NCBI GenBank assembly: GCA_930633495.1
Contig: CAKNFJ010000001.1
Coordinates: 5,045,001-5,109,000, forward strand
From: Hyphomicrobiales bacterium
Lineage (GTDB): Bacteria; Pseudomonadota; Alphaproteobacteria; Rhizobiales; Beijerinckiaceae
Reading direction: 5' to 3'
DNA: 64,000 nucleotides
The notes under the pieces were generated by a model that was not told the origin of the DNA, did no database searches, and worked only from the letters and a program-made list of their open reading frames with translations. Both the position numbers and the translations under genes were made by a program. Shown here piece by piece: positions 43,198-56,297 of this stretch; positions within the stretch are counted from its first letter, which is position 1; every line of letters begins with the position of its first letter.

Positions 43198-44030
43198 CGC
43201 CTGACGCGAAGCGCAAAGCTGTGGCTCATGCCTGTGACGCGCATGGGGTGAGCCAGCGTCGGGCGTGCAAGGCCCTGAATGTCGATCGCACGAGCGTGCG
43301 CTACCGGAGCATCCGCCCCGATGACGACGCGTTGCGTGAAGCCATGAAGACCGTGGCCGCCCAGCGGCGACGGTTTGGCTACAGAAGGATCCACGTCATG
43401 CTGGAACGGCAGGGCATCACCATGAACCAGAAGAAGCTCCGCCGGCTCTATCGGGAGGAGAAGCTTCAGGTTCGCCGGCGTGGTGGCCGCAAACGCGCCT
43501 TGGGCACACGGCGCCCGATGCTGGTGCCGGATCGAGCCAATATCCGCTGGAGCCTCGACTTTGTGTCCGATGCCCTCACAGACGGCCGCCGCTTCCGCGT
43601 CCTGGCGGTCGTGGATGACTACACCCGCGAATGCCTTGCCCTCGTCGCGGATACCTCGCTCTCCGGGATCCGGGTGGTGCGAGAGCTGGACGCGATCATC
43701 GCCAGGCGCGGCCGGCCATCGGCGATCGTATCTGACAACGGCACCGAGCTCACATCGATGGCCATCCTGCGCTGGTGTCAGCAAACCGGTATCGAGTGGC
43801 ATTACATCGCGCCGGGAAAGCCGATGCAGAACGGCTTCATTGAATCCTTCAACGGGCGCTTCCGCGATGAATGCCTGAACGAAACGCTCTTCACGACACT
43901 CGTGGAGGCCCGCGCAGCAATCCGATCATGGAAGGAGGACTACAACCAGCACCGCCCCCACTCGGCCCTCGGCAACAGAACACCCGCCGAATTCGCCGCA
44001 CAAATCCATCTGGAAACCAGGGCCGCATAG
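43191..44030 (+). CDS. IS3-family orfB transposase
   Basis: 279 residues with an HTH_21 region ([20 protein letters not shown]) and an rve integrase core: Asp in [10 protein letters not shown], Asp in [10 protein letters not shown] and Glu in [13 protein letters not shown]. All DDE residues present. Expected to be made as an OrfAB fusion by frameshifting at 43185-43191. Confidence 0.9.
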   Translation: MVTPDAKRKAVAHACDAHGVSQRRACKALNVDRTSVRYRSIRPDDDALREAMKTVAAQRRRFGYRRIHVMLERQGITMNQKKLRRLYREEKLQVRRRGGRKRALGTRRPMLVPDRANIRWSLDFVSDALTDGRRFRVLAVVDDYTRECLALVADTSLSGIRVVRELDAIIARRGRPSAIVSDNGTELTSMAILRWCQQTGIEWHYIAPGKPMQNGFIESFNGRFRDECLNETLFTTLVEARAAIRSWKEDYNQHRPHSALGNRTPAEFAAQIHLETRAA

Positions 44031-44088
44031 GCCCTAAATCAACCCTAGGACTCTCCCCATAACCGGAGGAAAGTCGGGGCTCAGGTCA

Positions 44089-44211
44089 GAGGTAAGCGCG
44101 CTCCGCGAGGTACAAGAGCTTCGCGAGCTTCAGCGCATCGATGGTACCGCCTTCGCGAATGGCGAAGTATGCGGTCACATGCGCGGCCTTTCTGGGTTTA
44201 ATTGCGTTCAT
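44089..44211 (-). pseudogene. Panacea/SocA-type antitoxin domain, 3' end removed by IS3
   Basis: From ATG 44211 it reads MNAIKPRKAAHVTAYFAIRE and then GGTIDALKLAKLLYLAERAYL, the opening of the Panacea (SocA/DUF4065) fold, then runs into the IS end at 44088. About 40 residues remain of about 150. Panacea proteins act as antitoxins. Its original partner could have been the metallophosphoesterase on the other side or a lost toxin gene. Confidence 0.65.
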
Positions 44212-44449
44212 TGTTGCCTTCTCAATCAGGTGGGTTTCAACGCCCGATTGCTTGCACTAATTGTTTGACAGCATCATAGCCAGATTGCTTCTACGTCGCC
44301 TACGAGTTTAAAAGTCGCAAAGCGGCAGTCTCGGGGAGTGGAATAGTCTGCTTCAATGGGGTTAATCTGGAACCCTGCTCACAATTAATCTTTCCGAATG
44401 TTATAGTGGCTGTTCACCCGATGCCTTGCAACCTTCCTGGCTCACGCTG
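44212..44449. other. AT-richer intergenic stretch
   Basis: Holds a possible promoter for the antitoxin remnant and the 3' region of the SLATT-type gene. No gene seen. Confidence 0.35.
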
Positions 44450-45145
44450 TCATCGCACGCGCGGCAGAACAGCAATTGTCGTCGTTCTCGCGTGAGGCGA
44501 ATAAGTGCGCTTAACTCCCCTGCTTTCGCCCTCGGTCGGGAAGTGAGTTTGAGAGAATGAGCACCAGTGCATGAACAAGCGCTGCAGCCATGTAACGACG
44601 AGGCGATCATTCCGTCCACTGATTGAACCGAGAGCATCGACAGCCTCGTTGTAAGCGACAGCGTCGAGAGCACGGAGTGTCGCGGGCTCGTCCGCATAGA
44701 TCCTGACCATCTCAGCCTCAAGCTCGGCAAGCTGCTCGTCGTTCTCTGGTCTTCTTTCTTCGATCCTCGCGATCACCTCATAGAAGCGTCGCTGCAGAAA
44801 TTCGTGCGTTCTTGCTCGACCAGACCAATCGTAAACGAGCTGCAGCGCGCCGATTACAGCGACGACAAAGCCGATTGTGACTGCGGTCGAGCCTGCTTCC
44901 ATTGTTGGAAACTGCTTGGAAAAAATATTCCTGCCCAAGTCCGCGGCGGCCGTAGTGCCGAGGACGACGACAAGAAAGTTGGCGCTCTTGGACCAAGTAT
45001 CGAGGCGTCGTTGGCGAGCCTTATGGTAGTGCGCATTTCGAAGAGCATCGAACCTGAGATTCCAGCCGCGGTACGAGATTCCGGATTTGTAATTCAGTTG
45101 GTCGGCACGGATTGAGGACTCAACTACCGGTTCAGTATCATTCAT
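44450..45145 (-). CDS. Predicted SLATT-type two-TM protein
   Basis: 231 residues. The N-terminal cytoplasmic segment has ALRNAHYHKARQRRLDTWSK. Two TM helices follow (about 56-74 and about 88-106, ANFLVVVLGTTAAADLG and VTIGFVVAVIGALQLVYDW), then EFLQRRFYEVIARIEERRP and a final EPATLRALDAVAYNEAVDALG. This matches the general SLATT layout (two TM helices then a conserved helical tail) known from predicted nucleotide-linked defence effectors. Recognition is by pattern, not by search. It overlaps the upstream gene by one base. Confidence 0.6.
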   Translation of the reverse strand: MNDTEPVVESSIRADQLNYKSGISYRGWNLRFDALRNAHYHKARQRRLDTWSKSANFLVVVLGTTAAADLGRNIFSKQFPTMEAGSTAVTIGFVVAVIGALQLVYDWSGRARTHEFLQRRFYEVIARIEERRPENDEQLAELEAEMVRIYADEPATLRALDAVAYNEAVDALGSISGRNDRLVVTWLQRLFMHWCSFSQTHFPTEGESRGVKRTYSPHARTTTIAVLPRVR

Positions 45146-45564
45146 CAGCTATCTTTCGATCTGCCGCGAGGAGGCTGCGGGCGTGGCGGCGGCCGCGGTC
45201 CCGGGCCTCGGGTAGAAAATGTTGCGTGGGGTTCTGAGGGCGCATCGCCCAAGCCGTTCGTCAGAGCACGATCTTGGGAACGGCGTAGATGTGCTCCCTT
45301 TGCAATTCCCAACGAGACTTCTGTCTCGTGTATGCGACGCGTGAGGTGCTGGACTTGTCGACGGCGCTTGTTTGGATCCGTATTCGGCTCTGCTCGGATA
45401 TCCCTCAAGCGATCGCGGAGTCGGCTCAGTTCGCGCTTCAGCTCGACTTCTTCAGTCTGACTTAATTTGCGGGGCTGCGAAGCTGTTTGCTTGTCGGGAT
45501 TGCGCGCCGATACCTCTCGAGGAGGCACCCAGTTCTGTCCTGGAATGACAGGCTTTCGAGCCAC
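45145..45564 (-). CDS. Basic coiled-coil protein coupled to the SLATT-type gene
   Basis: 139 residues. Disordered, basic N-terminus (MARKPVIPGQNWVPPREVSA), then a coiled coil (EEVELKRELSRLRDRLRDIR, VQHLTRRIHETEVSLG) and a Pro/Arg-rich tail (PGPRPPPRPQPPRGRS). No enzyme motif. Its stop overlaps the start of the SLATT-type gene (TGATG), so it is the first gene of a two-gene operon. Possibly a sensor or adaptor; unknown. Confidence 0.55.
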   Translation of the reverse strand: MARKPVIPGQNWVPPREVSARNPDKQTASQPRKLSQTEEVELKRELSRLRDRLRDIRAEPNTDPNKRRRQVQHLTRRIHETEVSLGIAKGAHLRRSQDRALTNGLGDAPSEPHATFSTRGPGPRPPPRPQPPRGRSKDS

Positions 45565-45713
45565 AATTGATCATCCCTAACGTGCGTCCTGGATGATCAA
45601 ATCAACGGGGATCGCATGCCATCAATTTCAATGGCGCTCTGATCAGAGTCGGGCATCCCATCAATCCGCCCGCCGCACACCGGACAATGATCCGACGGAA
45701 CCCAATAATGAAA

Positions 45714-45736
45714 GGCGCCCGACATTGTCGGGCGCC
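45714..45736 (-). terminator. Hairpin downstream of nrdJ
   Basis: GGCGCCCGACA / TGTCGGGCGCC, 11-bp perfect repeat, 77 bp beyond the nrdJ stop on the minus strand. Remaining bases 45565-45713 show nothing else. Confidence 0.6.
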
Positions 45737-45812
45737 CATTCGAATTGCGGAACTCAACCTGCAATCGCGGAAACACTATGCCTCGATTTTCAAGTCCTGC
45801 ATGCGTGCGATC

Positions 45813-48800
45813 TTACGAGCAGCCCGTCGTGCTCCCGCAGGTGTTGCATTTCAGGCAGGTTCCGTTGCGGACCAGCGTGAAGTTTCCGCACTCGCCGCAG
45901 CTGTCGCCGACATAGCCCTTCATGATCGCCTCGGCCCGGCGCTCGGACTGGGTCGGCTGAGCGGCCGGGGCCGAGAAGCCGAGCTTGGCCATCTCGACCT
46001 CGCCATAGGCCTCCGGCTCTTCCTTCAGCGCGGTCGCGCCGGCGGTGGCGAGGCCGGTCGCGGAGGCGACCGAACGGGCGACCGCATCGTTCGCCGCGCC
46101 GCCTCCCTGGATGGCGAGCAGGTTGATCGGCTTGCCGCGGCGGAAGCCGGTGGAGGCGAGGGGAGTCGTCACCACCGGAGCCGCATCCGGCGCCTTGTCC
46201 TGACCGACGCCGCCGCCGATCACGTCATGGCCGATCTCGCTCGGATCGACATGGGCGAGGTCGTTGCGGCCGAGATAGGAGATCGCCAACTCGCGGAAGA
46301 CGTAGTCGAGGATCGAGGTCGCGTTCTTGATCGACTGGTTGCCGGCGACGAAGCCCGAGGGCTCGAAGCGGGTGAAGGTGAAGGCCTCGACATACTCCTC
46401 CAGCGGCACGCCGTATTGCAGGCCGAGCGAGACCGCGATGGCGAAGTTGTTCATCATCGCCCGGAAGGCCGCGCCCTCCTTGTGCATGTCGATGAAGATC
46501 TCGCCGAGGCGCCCGTCCGAATATTCGCCAGTATGGACATAGACCTTGTGGCCGCCGACGGTGGCCTTCTGGATATAGCCGGTGCGGCGATCCGGCATCT
46601 TCTCGCGCTCGCGCTTGCGCTCGATGCGCTCGACGATGCGCTCGACGATCTTCTCCGAGATCTGGGTGGCACGCGCGGCCATCGGCTGGGCGACCAGCGT
46701 CTCGACCGCGTCATCCGCCTCGTCGTCCTCATCCGAGATCAGCGCCGAGTTCAGCGGCTGCGAGAGCTTGGAGCCGTCGCGGTAGAGGGCGTTCGCCTTC
46801 AGTGCCAGCTTCCACGAGAGCATATAGGCGCTCTTGCAGTCCTCGACCGTCGCCTCGTTCGGCATGTTGATGGTCTTGGAGATCGCGCCCGAGATGAAGG
46901 GCTGGGCCGCCGCCATCATGCGGATATGGCTCTCGACCGAGAGATAGCGCTTGCCGATGCGGCCGCAGGGGTTGGCGCAATCGAAGACGTTGTAGTGCTC
47001 GGTCTTGAGATGCGGTGCGCCTTCCAGGGTCATCGCGCCGCAGACATGGACGTTGGCGGCCTCGATCTCGGCCTTGCTGAAGCCGAGGAAGGGCAGGAGC
47101 TCGAACGACATGTCGTTCAGCTTCTCGGCCGGGACCTTGAGCGTGCCGGTGAGGAAATCCTCGCCCAGCGTCCACTTGTTGAAGACGAACTTGATGTCGA
47201 AGGCGCTCTTCAGCCCCTTCTCGACCGCCTCGATCTTCTCGTCGGTGAAGCCCTTGGCACGAAGCGTCGAGGGGTTGACGCCCGGCGCCTGCTTCATCGA
47301 GCCGTGGCCGACGGCATAGGCCTCGATCTCGGCGATATCGGCCTCGCGGTAGCCGAGCGCACGCAGCGCATCCGGCACGGCACGGTTGATGATCTTGAAG
47401 TAGCCGCCGCCGGCGAGCTTCTTGAACTTCACCAGCGCGAAATCAGGCTCGATGCCGGTGGTGTCGCAATCCATGACGAGGCCGATCGTGCCGGTCGGCG
47501 CGATCACGGTCGCCTGGGCATTGCGATAGCCGTAGCGCTTGCCCTGCTCCAGCGCCTCGTCCCAGACAGCGCGCGAACGCTCCGCCATGGTGACGGCCGA
47601 GCCGCCGAGGCGGACCAGCGTCGCATGGTCGAGCGGGACCGGGGTGACGCTCAGGCCCTCATAGCCGTCGGCGAGGCCATGGGCCGCGGTGCGGTGGTTG
47701 CGGATGACGCGCAGCATGTGGCTGGCGTTCTTCTTGTAGCCGGGGAAGGGGCCGAGCTCGCCTGCCATCTCGGCCGAGGTGGCATAGGCGACGCCGGTCA
47801 TGATCGCGGTGAGCGCGCCGGCGAGCGCACGGCCCTCGTCGGAATCGTAGCCGAGGCCCATGGTCATCAGCAGGCCGCCGATATTGGCATAGCCGAGGCC
47901 GAGCGTGCGGTACTCGTAGGAGAGTTCGGCGATCTCGCGGCTCGGGAACTGCGCCATCGTCACCGAGATTTCGAGCACGACGGTCCAGAGCCGGCAGAGA
48001 TGCTCATAGGCCGCGACGTCGAAGCTCTTGGTCTGCGTGTCGTAGAACTGCAGCAGGTTGGCCGAGGCCAGGTTGCAGGCGGTATCGTCGAGGAACATGT
48101 ACTCGGAGCACGGGTTGGACGCCCGGATCCGGCCGGAAGCCGGGCAGGTGTGCCAGTCGTTCATCGTCGAGTTGAAGTGCAGGCCGGGATCGGCCGAGGC
48201 CCAGGCGGCGTAGCCGATCTTCTCCCAGAGGTCGCGGGCCTTCAGCGTCTTGAGGACCTTGCCGGTGGTGCGGCCGGTCAGGTTCCAGTCGCTATCCGTT
48301 TCCACCGCGCGCAAAAAGTCGTCGGTCAGCGAGACCGAGTTGTTCGAGTTCTGGCCGGAAACGGTGAGATAGGCGTCGGAATCCCAGTCGGTGTCGTAGG
48401 TGTCGAAGGAGATGTCCTTGTAGCCCTGCCTGGCGAACTGGATGACGCGCTTGATGTAGTTGTCCGGAACCAGCGCCTTGCGGGCGAGCTTGATCTCGCG
48501 CTTGAGCGCCGGGTTCTTCTCGGGATCGAAGCAGCTATCGCCTTCGCCCTCGCAGTTCACGCAGGCCTTGAGCACGGCCTTCATGTGCTTCTTGACGGTC
48601 TTGGAGCCGGTGACGAGAGCCGCGACCTTCTGCTCCTCCTTCACCTTCCAGTCGATATAGGCCTCGATATCCGGATGGTCGGCGTCGACCACGACCATCT
48701 TGGCGGCGCGGCGGGTGGTGCCGCCCGACTTGATGGCGCCGGCGGCGCGGTCGCCGATCTTGAGGAAGGACATCAGGCCGGAGGACTTGCCGCCGCCGGC

Positions 48801-49535
48801 GAGCTTCTCGCCTTCGCCCCGCAGCATCGAGAAGTTCGAGCCGGTGCCGGAGCCGTACTTGAACAGGCGGGCTTCACGGACCCAGAGGTCCATGATGCCG
48901 CCCTCGTTGACGAGGTCGTCCTGCACGCCCTGGATGAAGCAGGCATGCGGCTGCGGGTGTTCGTAGCTCGACTTCGACTTCACCAGCTTGCCGGTCTTGA
49001 AGTCGACGTAGAAATGGCCCTGGCTGGGACCGTCGATGCCATAGGCCCAATGCAGGCCGGTATTGAACCATTGCGGCGAGTTCGGCGCGACGCGCTGGGT
49101 GGCGAGCATGAAGCGCAGCTCGTCATGGAAGGCGGCGGCGTCCTCTTCCGAGGAGAAATAGCCGCCCTTCCAGCCCCAATAGGTCCAGCAACCGGCGAGG
49201 CGGTCGAAGACCTGCTTGGACGAGATCTCGGAGCCGTAGCGCTCGCCCTCGGGCAATTCGGCGAGAGCGGCCTCGTCGGCGACCGAGCGCCAGAGGAAGG
49301 AGGGAACGTCGTTCTCCTCGAACTTCTTCAAGCGCGCCGGCACGCCGGCCTTGCGGAAATATTTCTGCGCGAGCACGTCGCTCGCGACCTGCGACCAGGT
49401 CTCGGGAACCTCGATGCCTTCAAGCCGGAAGACGACCGAGCCGTCCGGGTTCTTGATCTCGCTGACGGCCGATCGGAACGGGATCGCGGCATAGGGCGAC
49501 TGTCCGGCGGAGGTGTAGCGGCGCTCGATGCGCAT
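45813..49535 (-). CDS. nrdJ: Vitamin B12-dependent (class II) ribonucleotide reductase
   Basis: 1240 residues, normal for the alphaproteobacterial NrdJ. Reduces ribonucleotides to deoxyribonucleotides using adenosylcobalamin in place of a metal-radical subunit. Visible segments: [35 protein letters not shown], the active-site region [18 protein letters not shown] and [18 protein letters not shown]. The C-terminus has a Cys-rich zinc-ribbon-like end ([18 protein letters not shown] ... CGSTTGCS) with redox-active cysteines. Monocistronic, core gene. Confidence 0.97.
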   Translation of the reverse strand: MRIERRYTSAGQSPYAAIPFRSAVSEIKNPDGSVVFRLEGIEVPETWSQVASDVLAQKYFRKAGVPARLKKFEENDVPSFLWRSVADEAALAELPEGERYGSEISSKQVFDRLAGCWTYWGWKGGYFSSEEDAAAFHDELRFMLATQRVAPNSPQWFNTGLHWAYGIDGPSQGHFYVDFKTGKLVKSKSSYEHPQPHACFIQGVQDDLVNEGGIMDLWVREARLFKYGSGTGSNFSMLRGEGEKLAGGGKSSGLMSFLKIGDRAAGAIKSGGTTRRAAKMVVVDADHPDIEAYIDWKVKEEQKVAALVTGSKTVKKHMKAVLKACVNCEGEGDSCFDPEKNPALKREIKLARKALVPDNYIKRVIQFARQGYKDISFDTYDTDWDSDAYLTVSGQNSNNSVSLTDDFLRAVETDSDWNLTGRTTGKVLKTLKARDLWEKIGYAAWASADPGLHFNSTMNDWHTCPASGRIRASNPCSEYMFLDDTACNLASANLLQFYDTQTKSFDVAAYEHLCRLWTVVLEISVTMAQFPSREIAELSYEYRTLGLGYANIGGLLMTMGLGYDSDEGRALAGALTAIMTGVAYATSAEMAGELGPFPGYKKNASHMLRVIRNHRTAAHGLADGYEGLSVTPVPLDHATLVRLGGSAVTMAERSRAVWDEALEQGKRYGYRNAQATVIAPTGTIGLVMDCDTTGIEPDFALVKFKKLAGGGYFKIINRAVPDALRALGYREADIAEIEAYAVGHGSMKQAPGVNPSTLRAKGFTDEKIEAVEKGLKSAFDIKFVFNKWTLGEDFLTGTLKVPAEKLNDMSFELLPFLGFSKAEIEAANVHVCGAMTLEGAPHLKTEHYNVFDCANPCGRIGKRYLSVESHIRMMAAAQPFISGAISKTINMPNEATVEDCKSAYMLSWKLALKANALYRDGSKLSQPLNSALISDEDDEADDAVETLVAQPMAARATQISEKIVERIVERIERKREREKMPDRRTGYIQKATVGGHKVYVHTGEYSDGRLGEIFIDMHKEGAAFRAMMNNFAIAVSLGLQYGVPLEEYVEAFTFTRFEPSGFVAGNQSIKNATSILDYVFRELAISYLGRNDLAHVDPSEIGHDVIGGGVGQDKAPDAAPVVTTPLASTGFRRGKPINLLAIQGGGAANDAVARSVASATGLATAGATALKEEPEAYGEVEMAKLGFSAPAAQPTQSERRAEAIMKGYVGDSCGECGNFTLVRNGTCLKCNTCGSTTGCS

Positions 49536-49803
49536 GATCTTCGTCCCTTGATCTGCCGCGGGCAGATGCCCCGCGCGGCCGGTTGATCACCGGCTCCTGA
49601 TGTCAGTCCAAACTCGGTTCGATGCCCTGTGGGTCCTGACGGTGTAGCCCCGCCAATGGTCCCGGACGCGCCCAAAATGCCCGCGCAGATCCATTCGCTT
49701 CCGCTGTTGATGGCGGATGCGGCGGCAGGCCCGGAACACACTGGAAAACTAGGGTTTCGCAGTCATCCAGAGGGGGTGCCGCCGGCCGTCATGCGATGGT
49801 CAA

Positions 49804-49833
49804 AATCTAGTCCCGCGCGGCGGGCTACGTCAA
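49804..49833 (-). promoter_or_regulatory. Likely nrdJ promoter
   Basis: On the minus strand: TTGACG (49828-49833), 18-bp spacer, TAGATT (49804-49809). It gives a leader of about 260 bases. No cobalamin riboswitch core or NrdR box was recognised in the leader. Confidence 0.5.
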
Positions 49834-50406
49834 GGAATAGTGTTCGCCAAACCCTGTGGGCACGACATCTGGTAGGTATGTGTGGGTTATGGGGATAAGT
49901 TTCAAGGCCTCGGCTAAGCCTTGGAAATGGCGGGAAGAATCACCGCGGCGCGGCAAGATTGCCACAGCGCCGCGCGAAGCGCAGTCATTAAAATCCCCAC
50001 TATTCACGGTAAAGAATGTGTGAATCCCGGTGCAGGCCGGGCGCTTGCAGACCGCGCTTGCAGGCACCGCTCCAAGTGCTTGAAGTCGATGCGCTTCGGG
50101 GCCTGATTGTGGCGAGGCCGGAGCCGAATCACGGCAAAATGCGGGCGAGGGACGTCGCGGGAATCAGCGTTGCGCTCCGGGAGCCGTCAGGTCTCCAGCG
50201 GAGAAACGAGAGCATACTCCGCCGGCCTCCTTCGCTGGACGCCGGTGCCGAGCTTCTGTCGCGCGCGGCGGCTGGCTGCGCGACGGTCGGCAGCGGCGTT
50301 CGGGCTGGACAGGGCGGGGTCCTGCCGCCATAAGTCGGGCGAAGACGCGCCCGCATCTCTGCGCGGCGGCGCGAGCGCATGGATGAAGGCGAAGGAAGGC
50401 TGGGCG
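49834..50406. other. Divergent intergenic region nrdJ / NDUFA12-like
   Basis: No credible gene. Contains an inverted repeat ATTCAC ... GTGAAT (50002-50025) of unknown meaning. Open frames crossing it lack starts and homology. Confidence 0.4.
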
Positions 50407-50817
50407 ATGAAGGACTGGCTGCTGCAGATCTTCACCTGGTGGAACGGCCAGACGATCGGCACGCGCTTCTATACATGGCGCTTTGGTGAAAAGGTCGGCG
50501 AGGACGAGTTCGGCAATGTCTATTACCGCACCAAGGGTGGGGTGAAGGACAAGGCGCTCGGCTTCCAGCGGCGCTGGGTGATCTATAACGGCCCGATCGA
50601 GGCATCGACCATTCCGCCGGGCTGGAACGGCTGGCTGCACCATACCGTCGACGTCGCCCCTTCCGAGGAAAGCTACAAGCCGCGCGAGTGGCAGCAGCCG
50701 CACCAGCAGAACTGGACCGGCACGGCGCTGGCCTATCGTCCTCAGGGGTCGACGCTGGCCGAGGGCGAGCGCCCGGCCGCCACCGGCGATTACCAGGCAT
50801 GGACGCCTGGGAACTGA
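50407..50817 (+). CDS. NDUFA12-family complex I accessory subunit
   Basis: 136 residues from ATG 50407 with GAAGGAAGG upstream. Typical motifs: LLQIFTWWNGQTIGTRFYTW, GEDEFGNVYYRTKGG and RRWVIYNGPIEASTIPPGWN followed by GWLHH. Found in alphaproteobacteria and mitochondria as an accessory subunit of NADH:ubiquinone oxidoreductase, peripheral on the membrane arm. Core gene and taxon marker. Confidence 0.93.
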   Translation: MKDWLLQIFTWWNGQTIGTRFYTWRFGEKVGEDEFGNVYYRTKGGVKDKALGFQRRWVIYNGPIEASTIPPGWNGWLHHTVDVAPSEESYKPREWQQPHQQNWTGTALAYRPQGSTLAEGERPAATGDYQAWTPGN

Positions 50818-50839
50818 GCCGCAGGCGACGACAGCATTG

Positions 50840-50870
50840 AAGCCGCTCCTCTGGGTGCGGCTTTTTTGTT
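50840..50870 (+). terminator. Rho-independent terminator
   Basis: AAGCCGC / GCGGCTT with a 10-nt loop followed by TTTTTGTTT, 23 bp after the NDUFA12-like stop. Confidence 0.8.
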
Positions 50871-51007
50871 TGGGCAGACCCGGGCCGGGCCGGCGCGCTT
50901 CCGCACAAAGCGGCGTTTCGGGGTCGATGCCCTTTTTCCGCTGCGTTTACCGTGTTACTGCGCGCCGTCGCGGTCTTTTCCGCGCTGTCGAAGAGATTCG
51001 CGCCAGC

Positions 51008-51646
51008 ATGCCGTCGTTGCTCCGTTTTCAGACCCTGGCAAGCCTCGCTACGAGCGCCGCCGCGATCCTGGCCCTGACCGGCCCGGCGCAGGCCGACCGC
51101 ATCCGCAACCCGACCGCGGTCTTCGCCGGCCTCGACAAGATCACCGGCCGCATCATTTCGTTCGAGGTCGCCGTCGACGAGACGGTTCAGTTCGGCGCGC
51201 TGCAGTTGACGCCCCGCGTCTGCTGGACCCGTCCGCCGACCGAGGCGCCGCAGACCGATTCCTTCGTCGAGGTCGACGAGGTGACGTTCAACAACGAGTA
51301 CCGGCGCATCTTCACCGGCTGGATGTATGCGGCCAGCCCCGGCCTGCACGGCGTCGAGCACGCGATCTACGATGTCTGGCTCACCGACTGCAAAGGCGGC
51401 ACCGAGCTGGTGGTCGATCCGAAGGAGCCCGAGCCGACGCCGGCGCCCGAAGATCCCCGGCGCCCGCGCACGCCCGCGCGCGACCCGAACCAGCCGCCCC
51501 CGCTTCAGCAGCCGGTCCCGCCGCCGGGGGGGCGCATCGATGTCGAGCCGCCGCGTGGCGTGCCGGTGCAGCCGCAGCGCCCGAGCCAGCGCTTCTTCCC
51601 GACCAATCCCGTTCCCGGTGGCCGCGATCCGGCCGGCGGTGGTTGA
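51008..51646 (+). CDS. DUF2155 periplasmic protein
   Basis: 212 residues from ATG 51008 with a signal ending GPAQAD. The DUF2155 core: ADRIRNPTAVFAGLDKITGR, RVCWTRPPTEAPQTDSFVEV, EYRRIFTGWMYAASPGLHGV followed by EHAIYDVWLTDC. Two conserved cysteines likely form a disulfide. A long Pro-rich tail of about 70 residues (PEPTPAPEDPRRPRTPARD) follows. Common in Rhizobiales next to aat and NDUFA12; function unknown. Confidence 0.88.
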   Translation: MPSLLRFQTLASLATSAAAILALTGPAQADRIRNPTAVFAGLDKITGRIISFEVAVDETVQFGALQLTPRVCWTRPPTEAPQTDSFVEVDEVTFNNEYRRIFTGWMYAASPGLHGVEHAIYDVWLTDCKGGTELVVDPKEPEPTPAPEDPRRPRTPARDPNQPPPLQQPVPPPGGRIDVEPPRGVPVQPQRPSQRFFPTNPVPGGRDPAGGG

Positions 51647-51652
51647 CCGCCC

Positions 51653-52327
51653 TCAGAGTTCCGCCAGGGCTTGACGGCCGCTGATGACAGCGGTCGTCGG
51701 CCAGCGATGCCAATCGCTGCCCTCGGTCAGCAAGGCCTCCTCGAGCCGCAGCCGATAGGCATCGCGCGGGATCTCGATGGTGCCGAACTGGGCCAGGTGG
51801 GTCGTCTGGAACTGGGTGTCGAGTAGGCGATAGCCGCCATGGCGCAACCGCGCGACGAGGTGGACCAGCGCCACCTTCGAGGCATCGGTCTCACGGTGGA
51901 ACATGCTCTCGCCAAAGAAGGCCGCGCCCACCGAAAGCCCGTAGAGGCCGCCGACGAGCCGGCCTTCGCGCCAGCATTCGACGGTATGGACATGGCCGAG
52001 CCGGAACATCTCTCCAAAGATCGCGCGGATGCGGCCGTTGATCCAGGTTTCCGGCCGGTCGGGGCGCGCCTCTGCGCAAGCCGCGACGACGGCCTCGAAG
52101 TCGTTGTCGACCCGGATCTCGAAGCGGTCCGAGCGCACCGTCCGGGCAAGCCGCGCCGAAACATGGAAGCCGTCGAGGGGGATGATGCCGCGCCATTCCG
52201 GCTCGACCCAGAACAGCTCGGGAGCATCGGCCGTCTCCGCCATCGGGAAGATGCCGGCGGCATAGGCGCGCAGCATGATCTCGGGCGTGATCGCAGGCGA
52301 ACGAACAGGGGCGGAACGGGCCTTCAT
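51653..52327 (-). CDS. aat: Leucyl/phenylalanyl-tRNA--protein transferase
   Basis: 224 residues. Adds Leu or Phe to the N-terminus of proteins for the N-end rule pathway in the cytoplasm. Motifs: [50 protein letters not shown] and [12 protein letters not shown]. Convergent with the DUF2155 gene, 6 bp apart. Confidence 0.95.
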   Translation of the reverse strand: MKARSAPVRSPAITPEIMLRAYAAGIFPMAETADAPELFWVEPEWRGIIPLDGFHVSARLARTVRSDRFEIRVDNDFEAVVAACAEARPDRPETWINGRIRAIFGEMFRLGHVHTVECWREGRLVGGLYGLSVGAAFFGESMFHRETDASKVALVHLVARLRHGGYRLLDTQFQTTHLAQFGTIEIPRDAYRLRLEEALLTEGSDWHRWPTTAVISGRQALAEL

Positions 52328-52567
52328 GATGGGATGGGAGCGCGGGGCGGGCCGCCTGTCAAACGGTAGCGGTGAGCAGGCTGCGGAACAACGCCGTCAT
52401 TCCGGACAAGCCGCTCGGCGGCGCCGATCCGGAATCCATTACAGGGCGCCGGCGCTCGACGATGGATCCCGGGTCAAGCTCGGGATGACGGAGAGGTTCG
52501 GTGGGAACTCGACCGGCGCCGGGACTTCAGAGAGCGTCTGAAGAACTCGATGCAGGCGGCTGACGAA

Positions 52568-55375
<2,808 letters not shown>

Positions 55376-55586
55376 GGAGAAATGTCCCGATTCATGTTCG
55401 TTTTCAGGCTTCTGGCTACCCGATTCCGGCCTTTCGCGCCAGCAAAAGCGGGCGCTGTCCCGGCAAAAATAAAGCAAGCGATATCAATCGGTTGCTGGCA
55501 ATTTTCGCAGGCATCCACAGCCGCTGCCACAATCCCGCCTTTCTTGGCGCGTGACGGCGGGCAAAAGCCGTGTTCAAGTCGCGCGC

Positions 55587-56219
55587 ATGTTCGTCGAATT
55601 CGCCACTGCTGCCCTCGTCACGATGCTGGTGACGCTCGACCCGCCGGGCCTGGCGCCGATCTTCCTGTCGCTGACGCGCGGCATGTCGGCGGGGGAGCGG
55701 CGGCAGGTGGCGGTGCGCGCCTGCATCATCGCCTTCTGCATCATGGGGTTCTTCGGCGTCGCCGGAGACGTGGTGCTGAAGGCGCTCGGCGTCTCGCTGC
55801 CGGCCTTCCGCATCGCCGGTGGGCTGCTGCTGTTCTGGATCGCCTTCGAGATGGTGTTCGAGCGTCGCAACGAGCGCAAGCAGCAGACGGCCGATACCGC
55901 GATCACGCAGGATCATATCCGCAACGTGGCGGCCTTTCCGCTGGCGATTCCGCTGATGGCGGGGCCGGGGGCGCTGACGGCGATGATCCTGCTCGCCGGC
56001 CGCGCCGGCGGCGATCCCGTGCTGCTGGTCACGCTGGCGGTGATCTGCGGGCTGGTGATCCTGAGTTGCCTCGTCGTGTTCCTGACCGCGACGCCGATCG
56101 CGAGGCTGCTCGGCGTCACCGGCAATATCGTGCTGACGCGCCTGCTCGGCGTGGTGCTGGCGGCGCTGGCGGTGCAGTTCGTCATCGACGGGGTGAGGGC
56201 GGCGGCGCAGGCCGGATAG
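55587..56219 (+). CDS. MarC-family integral membrane protein
   Basis: 210 residues from ATG 55587 and six TM helices. Typical segments: LVTLDPPGLAPIFLSLTRGM, FGVAGDVVLKALGVSLPAFR and VAAFPLAIPLMAGPGALTAM. The family is widespread and its transport role is unsettled. Divergent from gyrA. Confidence 0.88.
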   Translation: MFVEFATAALVTMLVTLDPPGLAPIFLSLTRGMSAGERRQVAVRACIIAFCIMGFFGVAGDVVLKALGVSLPAFRIAGGLLLFWIAFEMVFERRNERKQQTADTAITQDHIRNVAAFPLAIPLMAGPGALTAMILLAGRAGGDPVLLVTLAVICGLVILSCLVVFLTATPIARLLGVTGNIVLTRLLGVVLAALAVQFVIDGVRAAAQAG

Positions 56220-56297
56220 GCCGCTTTCGGTCATCGACCCGATCGACGTGGTTTGTGAGTCGGCTGTAGGCGCTTGAGCCGGGAATAGGGCACGACC

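Larger units (their letters stand above)
42871..44088 (+). mobile_element. IS3-family element, complete
   Basis: The terminal repeats begin TGACCTGAGCCCC on both sides (42871-42883 and the complement of 44076-44088), with further similarity to AGAGTC. 1218 bp, two intact frames. No target-site duplication is seen and both flanking genes are truncated, so the insertion was accompanied by, or followed by, a deletion. Confidence 0.85.

Noticed and set aside
45687..49586. Plus-strand open frame of about 1300 codons
   Set aside because: It is the antisense of nrdJ; its composition (Arg/Asp/Leu/His-rich with no motif) is that of a shadow in high-GC DNA.
49536..49830. Cobalamin riboswitch upstream of nrdJ
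   Set aside because: A B12-dependent enzyme made this plausible, but I could not find the conserved B12 box or the core of the fold.
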